Below are positions 55,719-64,000 of a stretch of DNA of 64,000 nt, one piece after another. Position 1 is the stretch's first letter. Every line of letters starts with the position of its first letter. The stretch lies in NCBI GenBank assembly GCA_022495995.1, contig JAFEMH010001236.1, positions 446,384 to 510,383 on the forward strand. Direction: 5' to 3'. The position numbers were made by a program, and so were the translations under genes. A model generated the notes under the pieces. It was not told the origin of the DNA, searched no databases, and saw only the letters and a list, made by a program, of their open reading frames with translations. This DNA is from Adenophora triphylla var. japonica (lineage: Eukaryota; Streptophyta; Magnoliopsida; Asterales; Campanulaceae).

Positions 55719-57459
55719 TGTTAGTATTTTCGTTAGAAAATTAACGAAAGATATAACATTCCTAACAATTCCTAACATTCCTAACATTTCTAACCAAGTA
55801 AGGGTAGATTAGGGATTGCCAAAAAAGGATAAACCAAGGAAAAGAATCAAAAAAGCAAAAGAAATAGTCAAAAATCAAAAATAGAAGCTGCTGGAAACAA
55901 AAACTGGCTGTCTAATTTGAATTTTCAAAATAATATTCCTTGTGTCCAAAGCCTGAAGCTGTAATTAATGAACAGTGCACGCTGAAGGACATATCCGCGC
56001 GGATGGTTTTGACATTTTCAGAGGGCTATAAATTGAGGCCTTCAGTCTCAGGAAAAGAGGAGAAAAAACACAATTTGTAACTGCACCTTGGCGAAAATAG
56101 TGAGAAAACAGTGAGAATTCTCTAGAATTGTCACCTTTTTCTCAACTATTCAACCAAAATCACACTCACTCAAACACTCTCATATTCAAGCCTTAAACAC
56201 TCTTACATTCAAGCCTTCAAACACAAAACACAAGGAAGATAGGTATAACCTCCCTCTCCTTACCCTAAAATTCATCCATGCATGCATTTTTAAGCTACAA
56301 AATGTAGTTCATTCATCTTCTTGCCTTAGATCCAAGAAGATCACCATGGAAGTTCATCTCCATGGATGATCTTCTACAAGGATCAACATTATTTTCAAAG
56401 CATTCTTACTTACTTGCAAAGAAAACACATTTTCAAAACCCTAAAACTCATTTTCATACATCAAATCTCATTTTCAAAGGATAAAATTCCCCTTCCCAAG
56501 CAAATGAAGTGCTTAGTCCTAATGTACCCCAAGGATGGTTTGATATAGTTGATTCACCACTAAAATGTCAAGTGATCACTAATCAAAACCTAGGGAAATG
56601 GGGACAAGCATGGATGCCAAACCCCCTTTAAAATCATGTTTTTCTTTCTTGAGAAGTTGCTGTCTAGTAGCAATTTTCTAAGACCCCAGTCCATGGTCTA
56701 ATTTTTTGGACACAGATAAACTTGAAATTTGGTGTTGACTACAAAACACTTTTTGTAGCCAACATCCAGATATTTCCAGACATATTTTTACTTTATTTTT
56801 TACGTTAGTAAAACTCCATTTTCCAAATTTTCTTTTGAAGGTCAGATCACCAGTTTCTGGGAGTCCAGATCTCATATCTGAGATTTCCAGAATGTTTTGA
56901 GTCCTCAAATATTCTCCAAAATAGAAAATTCTTTCATAGAAATCTTATATGAGGTGTCTGAAACAACTTTCATTCTCTGAGTTTTCTCAGATTATGAAGT
57001 TTTACAGCCTTTAAATCCATTTCAAAATTAGGTGTCCACTGCCTTTTTCATTCTGGCAGAAGTGGTTTCCAACTTCCAAAAATCTTTTGAGCACCAAAAC
57101 TCAATCCAAAAATCACACCAAAAATCATGGGATCTGTCCAAAGTCTAATAAAGAATTCCCATTTTTTACTTTCCTCAGTTTCAACTTATTTTGGCCAAAG
57201 TAACACACACACACACACACACAACAAATGGTTCTTAGCTTGGAAGACTCGTTTTACGAGACATTCCGGGTGCACACTAACTTCCTTCCCGGCATATAAC
57301 GTGACCTCCGAACCCAAATCTCTAATCTCGGGCATTTTTCAAAGTTTTGGCACTTAAAACAAAAATGGCATGGCGACTCCGGTCTTTTCGATTGGTTTTC
57401 AAAGAAACGAAAAATTTCAAAGTACCTTTCGGAAAAATTAAGGCTGGCACATCATCACA
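55719..57459 (+). repeat. 5' LTR of the plus-strand Tat element, about 1.74 kb
   Basis: Proposed start TGTTAGTATTTTCG, end CATCATCACA, one base before the PBS. The TATA box (ctataaattg) is at about 56026-56035. It is AT-rich with no ORF of note. The start is inferred from where the minus-strand gag frame ends, and would need the 3' LTR to confirm. Confidence 0.6.
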
Positions 57460-57460
57460 G

Positions 57461-57478
57461 TGGCGACTCCGCTGGGGA
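57461..57478 (+). other. Primer binding site of the plus-strand Tat element
   Basis: TGGCGACTCCGCTGGGGA, the tRNA-Arg-type PBS characteristic of Ogre/Tat elements. Confidence 0.85.
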
Positions 57479-58945
57479 TAAATAAGCTTTTTTTTAAAAA
57501 AAATGATATTTGGTATATTGGTGGAAACCATTAAACTTCCCGTTATCGCCTCCTAACACGAGTCGGGGATAAATTGTGGTTATACAATCCCACGTACCGG
57601 TATCATCGTTTTCAAAAAAAAAAAAGAAAAGCTTTTGAGGGTCAAGCTTCCGTCCCGGCATTTAAAAATCATTTGTTGTGTGTGTTGATTTTTGCACGTT
57701 TTCGTGTTGTTTTGGCCGCCTCGGAAAAAGTCAAAATGTTGACTGTCGGAATCATGTCCCTAACTGTCGGAATTCTTGTGCTTATGTGCTTATGTGTTCA
57801 TTAAATTTCAAAAAAAAAAAAATTTCAAAAAAAAAAAGGATTTTTCAAAAAGAAAAATTTCAAAAAAAAATCATGCATCATTCTTTTTAAGACACATAAT
57901 TTTTTTTTTTCTATTTTACTCAGAAAAAGAAGATAGACTGCTTGCACACTACGCGCACGTGACCGTACACTGCACACTACGTCCCTAACCCGGGGAAATC
58001 CTTGTCGCGGCCCGTTTGGTCTTATTACGCCTCTCGGTGCAAGCACAGGACTACCCAAACATCCCATGGAGCCTCGTGTCGACCATGCACTTGTCCGTGA
58101 CACACTTTGTCCGAGACCCGGTTGGTTTTTAGTCTGGTCTGTGTCATGCCCTGTCTGTGTATAGACCTTTCCTTTCAAGCCTTTGTCGGCACACCGACTC
58201 AATATCTTTCGGGACCCTAATCGCCGAAGTACCGCCGATTTTCCACCGCAGACTTTGACCAAGATATTCACCGGCGCCTTGACTTCGGCTCGATCGGCAC
58301 AAATTATACACAGTACTCCCAAAGATTGACACTGAGTCATCAAGGATTAATGATTATTCCATGCCTAATTACGGCTTAACTGACGACAAGTCAAGATCAA
58401 TTGTGGACGCTTATCAGTCCAAATCATGCCGACTTTCCGTCGAGCCCTCGGACATGATCTTGACTTTTGACGTCAGCTTTGTCCGTAATTTACATCGAAT
58501 GCTCGTTAAGACTCGATTACCCGCCAGACTTTTAGGATCGTTTTTCTTTCGGTCGGTGGGACCCGCTTGCCCTATAGGACCCTCGCCCGGGACTGTCCAC
58601 CCTGGGAGGTCGAAATAAAGGTGGAATACGAAGGGCTTATAGACGTAGTGACGGGGCCCACTGATTCAGGATCCAGAGTAGTTTGCGAAAAGAAGAGCAA
58701 TCTTTTCCAACCGATTAGGTTAATAAAACATGTTTTAAGTAAACGTGAACTAATAACCGCATGTTGCATGAGCCCAAAACCCAAACACTTACCCTCCTTC
58801 AATTCCCAGACATCTGAACACTCGTACCTTTTCCCCCGCAGCTCCTCACAAAGGTTGGTTCCGGACATCGGGTCACCGTTTGATTAGTTGGGAAGAGTCG
58901 AGCGCATCATCAGCTTCGCCGTTTGTTCCGACTCCGGGTTTCAGA
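57479..58945 (+). other. Leader region of the plus-strand Tat element
   Basis: 1.5 kb without a convincing gene. Starts with A/T homopolymer-rich sequence (57610-57860, ttcaaaaaaaaa repeats), then a GC-richer part. Short frames on both strands show no family resemblance. Confidence 0.5.
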
Positions 58946-60317
58946 ATGTCTGCATCAGCCGGTAATGATGGGGACAACGTTGCTCCGTCCTCCAAAATCC
59001 CTCGCATGCACTCCGCATTGGATCCAGTTGGTAGAACAGATGAGACTTCGACATGAGGCTCAAATTAACGACCTTCTGGGGGTTGTCGCAAGTCATGGTT
59101 TGACTATCAGTCTCGATTCCGATGGCACTTTTACCGCAAAAAAGGAAGAAGGTTCTCCTCCTCTTCTTAATCGTCTCGGATACATCAAGATGCTACCCCA
59201 AGATTCCTATGCCTCCACCGCCGGGACTCCTGCCCGTCGACTTACAGGGCAACAGGCTCCCAAACAGCAGTCCAAAAGGCCACCATTCCAACAGCAGTTA
59301 GAGACGAAAGAGTTCGGCATACCGTCAGTTGTCCCCTCTCAAAGTGATGATCCCGCAAATATCAGCATGGGTAATGAAGATCAGGAAACAGTGGAAGAAA
59401 TATGGTCAGCCATCAAAGCCCTGGAGGAACGCCAGAATAGACAGCAAGCATGGATTGAAGAGCCCACACGCCACTTCGGGACATTAACAATCTCCTAACT
59501 GACTGGGGCTACCCTAAAGGACAAACATATGCCTTTTCCCCTGAATCTTAATACCTCTCATTACCCGGCAGAGTCCGACCATTCGCTTCCAGATGAGCCG
59601 AACAGCAGATCTCCCCGGACCAGTTCAACTCAAAGTCACTCCAAGCATCAGCCAACCCGAGGTCCCGAATCCTCCCCACCGTAGAACACATTTGGTGGGA
59701 TATCTCGTGATCGTCCCGACCGCCATGAAAGGGACTATCAAGACTGGATACACGAGGACCGTCCTCCTAAGAAGAAGAAAATTTCCTCCCAGCAGAAATT
59801 GAAAGAGAGGTTCGAGGCTGGTGATACCAGTGTGGGTACGCTCGAGGAGCCATCTGGGGGATTTGATTACTATGTACTCTACTCCAGCCAGTCTTCCCCA
59901 AAGCAAACAGGAGTAGAAAAGCCAAAAAGCCTTGCCAACGATAGAATTGAGACCCTCGGACACCGTAATATCGTAGATCCGGGGAAATTTTACTACCGGG
60001 AAATCTATCACCCCGCGGGATCGCCCAAAGTTCGCCTTGTCCAGCCTCCCGAGTGTACACCGACAAAGAAAAACCAACGCCGCTTGGCGCTCCCACTCAA
60101 TCAACATGTTGACCGGAGATGGCAACCGCCACAAAAGGCCTCGCATAACCCAGGCTTCAAAGAAAGGTCCTCGCCTTGCAAGAAAAAGGCACGAAGTGAC
60201 CGGCTCAATGACTCTCTATCCCGAGACAAGGACCAAATCTATGATCCCCGCCTATATGGCAAAGATGATCACCTTCGCGACGAAGATTTGCCAAGAGATG
60301 TCTCCCAAAGACAATGA
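58946..60317 (+). pseudogene. Gag of the plus-strand Tat element
   Basis: Probable start ATG 58946 (MSASAGNDGDN). A frameshift near 59025 leads into an open stretch with a helical segment (RLRHEAQINDLLGVVASHG) and Pro/Gln-rich sequence to 59498. A further charged, Arg/Lys/Pro-rich frame runs 59799-60317. The part between is in other frames. Many breaks. Confidence 0.55.
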
Positions 60318-61140
60318 AGCTTTGTACATCACCATTAAGCTCAACACCGTATCGCTCCCGGAGTATTGGTGGACAATGGATCAGCCGTTAATGTCCTCCC
60401 CTCGCATGATCCGGGCCCTACGCATCAATGAAAGGCACATGATCCCATCTACCCGCCGCCAAGGCATATGATGGCACGTCCCATCCCATCTTGGGACGGT
60501 GGTTCCGGGAACTCGGTATGAAACCCAAATGGTGCCGGCAAAATTCCATGTAATGGACATCCCATCCGATTCACAGCCTCCGCTGGGCGCCTTGGTTACA
60601 CCACATGAAAGCCATAGCCTCCACCCTTCATCAATGTGTCAAGTTCATCAACCGGCAAGGGGACCTTGAAGTCATTAGGGGCGACAGCTTTCCTCATAAA
60701 GGGAACGAAGCCGAGACCGTTACTAAGCATGCTCTTAGCCGTACACCGGGCTACCTCCTCCGAATCGACCAAGGGACTATCGGGGCAAGTCTCATCGAAT
60801 CCCCTTAATCGAAGTGATGCCAATTATGTCAACGCACTTAAGCAAGCGTACTCCGAAGAAGTTCGATTCATCAAATTCAATTGTCATTTCCAACATTTGG
60901 AGGCATACCGGAAGGAAACATTGAACACCGCCATGATACGGTGCACACAAACCCCGATCCCTAATCACGCCTTTGTCACCATTCTTCAAACCCACTCTCC
61001 GACCCCCGCCAAGCCAGGAAATTTTCATGATAAAGATCGACAAGCACGCCATACTCAACTCGAATCTATGAATGTCGTGTGGGGACGTCCTCCTTGTCGA
61101 ATTGCCTGCTAAGCCTTTCCGCCGAGCATGGGACATGAGA
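60318..61140 (+). pseudogene. Protease region of the plus-strand Tat element
   Basis: At 60363 one frame reads VLVDNGSAVNVLP, the Tat protease active site (D-N-G-S). Downstream pieces parallel the minus-strand element (HQCVKFINRQGDLEVIRGD). Frames change every 50-150 bases. Confidence 0.7.
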
Positions 61141-61449
61141 TTTTTCCAAAGAAGACACCAAGACGCAATACGTCCTTACATCCGGATTGAGCGGTCGATT
61201 GTGACGAGATAGAATTCCCTGCACTCGAGGAAGATCCCTACATCCACATGCTTAGTTTTCAGCGCCAGAACACAATTGATTCTCGGTTCGTACAAAGAGG
61301 TGATAGCAATGACCGAGGAAGGAGGACAAACGAGACAGCCCCGAGTCATGAGGCCTCCGACAAGCAATGCCGCTAAAGAATTGGGAAACACTCTCGGGCC
61401 CGTCCGCGACCAAATAAGAAATGATCACCAAGCTTGGATTGGTCCCAGT

Positions 61450-63190
61450 CCCTTTGTGTCAACCTTTGTAAAGTCCTCCGAGTCTCTCATTGTTGAGTTT
61501 GAGTCTTCCGAGTCGTCCGATGGCCTCACGCCCGAAGACCACGAAATTGTAGCCACATCAGATTCCCTTTTATTCTCAATGAAATGACGAACCTTTCGAG
61601 TATCCCTTGATTACCACTTTAACTAATGATGAATTAACTAATAATCTAAAACTTAATAACGATTCACTAGATGAAGAAGGCATTACATTAAATGAACAAT
61701 ATATCAAAGAAATCTTTAAGCAAAGTTATCCTAAAGAGGAAAATCGAGCCCAAGCCGTTAAGAGATTTTGACGAGTGTGAATTTGGGAACTCGCAAGAGC
61801 CTAAAGAGACGCAGATTGGTAGTTTCTTCGAAGGGACTCGAAAGGGATGCCCTAATTGAGCCGCTAAAGGAATTCGTGGATGTGTTCACATGGTCCTATA
61901 AAGATATGCCAGGCCCTCGATCCTTCCATAGTTGAGCACCGAATACCGCTCGACCTGTAAGTCAAGCCGAAAGCGTAAGCTAAGAAGAATTAAGCCCGAA
62001 TGGTCCCTACGAGTGAAAGAGGAGAGAAAAGATGCTCGTATGTGGTTCATCGTGGTCATTGAATATCCTACATGGCTTTCCAACATAGTAACGGTGACCA
62101 AGGCCAACGAAAGATCCTGCAGGTGTTGCGTAGACTTCAGAGACTTGAACAAAGCCACCCAGAAAGATGATTTCCCGCCAAACATCGACATTTTGGTAGA
62201 TTCCACGGCCAACCATGAAGTTAAATCCTTCGTCGACGGTTTTTCCTAAGCTACAACAAAATCAAAATGGCGTAAGAAGATCAAGCCAAAACAGCCTTCA
62301 CAACCCCTCGGGGCACCTACCGCTACAAGGTCATGCCGTTCGGACTAAAAAATGCCGGGGCTACGTACCGTAGGGCAGCTACGGCTCTGTTCCATGATAT
62401 GATCCACAAAGAAATCGAGGTCTATGTGGACGACATGATAATACACTCCGTAGGATCGAGATGGCCAACACTTTGTTGATTTGAGAAAATTCTTCGGCCG
62501 CCTTCGAGACCACAAAGCATGAGATCGAATCCAGCCTAAATGCACCTTCGGTGTAAGACGAGGCAAGGTGCTAGGATATATGGTGACGTAACGGGGAATC
62601 GAAGTAGACCCCGTAAAATCAAGGCCATAGTCGAAATGAAGCCACCTCTGACACCGATGTAAGTGAAATCCTTCATGGGAAGATCGCAATACATAAGCCG
62701 CTTTATAAATCACCGACCTCGATCCGCGAGCCGATCTTCAAGTTGATGAAGAAAATGCCTACACAAAATGGACTCCGTAATGCGCCCGCTTGAACGCATC
62801 AAGGCGTACCTCGTGAATCCCCGATTCTTTGCCCACCACATCGCAAAGCCGCTATTGCCGTATCTAACCTGTCACGGATACAAAGAATTGGGGCTATGCT
62901 AGCTCAAGAGAAGAAAGATTCCAAGGTCGAAAATGCCATCTATTTCGTGAGCGTAAAGCTTCAGTGAAGCGAACTCAATTACTCGCCAGTGAAAAGACTT
63001 GCGCAGTTTGGTCTCGGGTAGTGGGAAAGTTGAAACACTACATGCGCCTCACCCGATACATCTCGTCTCAAGGATAGACCCCATCAAATATCTCGTTCGA
63101 CAAGCCTTCCATCTCTATGAGGTTGGCAAAATGGTCGTTCTTTTTGGCCGAATACGACATCACTTATGTTTCAAAGAAAATCCGTAAAAG
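61450..63190 (+). pseudogene. RT and RNase H of the plus-strand Tat element
   Basis: Upstream linker SSDGLTPEDHE (61520), then IKPEWSLRVKEE, CCVDFRDLNKATQKDDFPP, VKSFVDGFS, FGLKNAGATYRRA and the YVDDMIIHS active site (62423). The RT end near 62650-62690 has VKSFMG. RNase H remnants (VSRIDPIKYL) lie near 63065-63100. Several differences from the minus-strand copy are CAG/CTG-type changes, for example acaccgatgtaag (62650) where the other copy has the equivalent of acactgacagaag. Confidence 0.85.
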
Positions 63191-63240
63191 GACGCATAAT
63201 GGCGTAACATTTGGCCGATTTCCCAAGTGATGAGTCCCGA

Positions 63241-64000
63241 GGACCCGAACCTCAATTTCCCGATGATGGAATCTTTGCTCAAGGGGAAAATCGCCGGCAA
63301 CTCTTCTTCGACGGGGCGTCAAACAAAAGGAGGAACAGAATAGGAATGCTTCGGTCGTATCCTACCGACGAACACACCCCCATATCGTAGGTTGAACTTC
63401 GAGGTCACCAACAACGCCGCCGAATATGAAGCTTGCATAGCCGGGTTGGAAGCCGCCCTTGAAAGAAATATCAAGGAATTGGAGGTGTATGGTGACTCGC
63501 CCTCATCATCAATCGTGTCTCTAACAAATGGAGGACCGTGGACCCGGTCTACAGTAAATATCACACTTACATGGAAGAGCTAGTAACTCAATTCAAGGAG
63601 ATCACCATTACTTGCCCAGATCGCAACAGCATTTGGCAGATGCTCGCGACACTAGACTCCCTCGTTGAAATACCCGAAGGAAAGTCTCGTCAAACCGTTC
63701 GTAGCCTGAGAAGAGAAAACCCCGCTTATTGCTTTGAAATCGAAGCTTGAGGCCGAGCCGCGCTGATCCCCTCGGTACACTCGTATCTACCAAGCACTGA
63801 AGGATGGTGAGGACTCTTTCAAAATGAAGATGGGGAATATAAAGAAGGAATCAGCGAAAAGTCTCTCACTCAAGCGACTCGCCTCCCATTATGTTCTTTT
63901 GGGAAACATGCCGTACAAGAAGCGTTATCAAGGCCCCCTCCCCGGCGATGTATCGGCAAACAAGAGGCTACGTAACTCATGAGAGAAATACACGGTGGTA
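63241..64000 (+). pseudogene. Archaeal-type RNase H and start of integrase, plus-strand Tat element
   Basis: NRRQLFFDGAS-like sequence near 63290 and VTNNAAEYEACIAGLEAALERN (63401) mark the second RNase H. KYHTYMEELVTQFKE follows. Near 63860-63940, frames reading LKRLASHYVLLGNMPYKKR match the integrase N-terminus of the minus-strand element. Cut by the window edge. Confidence 0.8.

Larger units (their letters stand above)
55719..64000 (+). mobile_element. Second Tat-lineage element (plus strand), partial, heavily decayed
   Basis: Starts with an LTR (55719-57459), a tRNA-Arg-type PBS as in Ogre/Tat elements, a long leader, gag, protease, RT, RNase H, archaeal-type RNase H and the beginning of integrase, where the window ends. 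Its pol aligns by eye with the minus-strand element throughout (for example IKPEWSL, YVDDMIIHS, NNAAEYEAC) but has dozens of indels. No 3' LTR or target duplication can be checked here. Confidence 0.85.

Overview
This window is nuclear DNA from a plant, most likely a eudicot. It has a plant-type GT-AG intron gene, Stowaway, Tourist and Mutator-like MITEs, and a dense nest of Sirevirus (Ty1/copia) and Tat-lineage (Ty3/gypsy) LTR retrotransposons. I cannot name the species. There are no bacterial features, rRNA or tRNA genes, and no CRISPR array.

Layout. Positions 1-530 look like the end of an LTR cut by the window edge. A complete solo LTR (540-2186, target duplication ATTTG) follows. Two Tourist-like MITEs come next (2403-2811 and 2841-3809). 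The second holds a large internal hairpin and ends about 60 bp upstream of the TATA box of the only ordinary host gene. That gene (3924-6398, three exons) encodes a TauD/TfdA-type Fe(II)/2-oxoglutarate dioxygenase of the clavaminate-synthase-like family. Exon 2 lacks two bases, and intron 1 carries a Stowaway MITE. A short Mutator-like element with a 9-bp target duplication lies at 6689-7148.

From 7560 to 41916 there is a tandem array of one non-autonomous LTR element, in the order LTR1-int-LTR2-int-LTR3-int-LTR4. The two undisturbed LTRs are both 2290 bp and all three internal regions are 401 bp. Each internal region carries a primer binding site, a polypurine tract and at most a 21-codon reading frame. 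LTR1 was split by a 13.2-kb Sirevirus (Copia1, 8033-21242, TSD ATCAA). LTR4 was split by a solo LTR (29376-30614, TSD TAAAG), by a 10.6-kb Sirevirus (Copia2, 31236-41861, TSD ATTTG), and finally broken at 41916. Both Sireviruses carry a long accessory ORF downstream of pol with a similar core that resembles the 'putative plant transposon protein' domain. Copia1 also has a decayed antisense ORF.

Positions 41917-55718 hold a minus-strand Tat element. It has protease, a G-patch-like segment, RT, RNase H, an additional archaeal-type RNase H and integrase. Between integrase and the LTR it carries four blocks of tandem repeats and two genes on the opposite strand: a plant mobile domain (PMD) gene with two predicted introns, and a DUF7745-like ORF. 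Positions 55719-64000 hold a more decayed plus-strand Tat element that appears to have inserted into the gag of the first and runs off the right edge.

A striking non-gene signal runs through Copia1, Copia2 and the right Tat element. Paired copies differ mostly at CTG/CAG trinucleotides, with recurring patterns such as CTG to CTCG or CCG, CAGA to CGTA or CGCA, and CTGACAG to CCGATG. These also explain many frameshifts. I infer a systematic base-calling artefact at CHG-methylated sites rather than biology. LTR dating and pseudogene calls here should therefore be treated with care.
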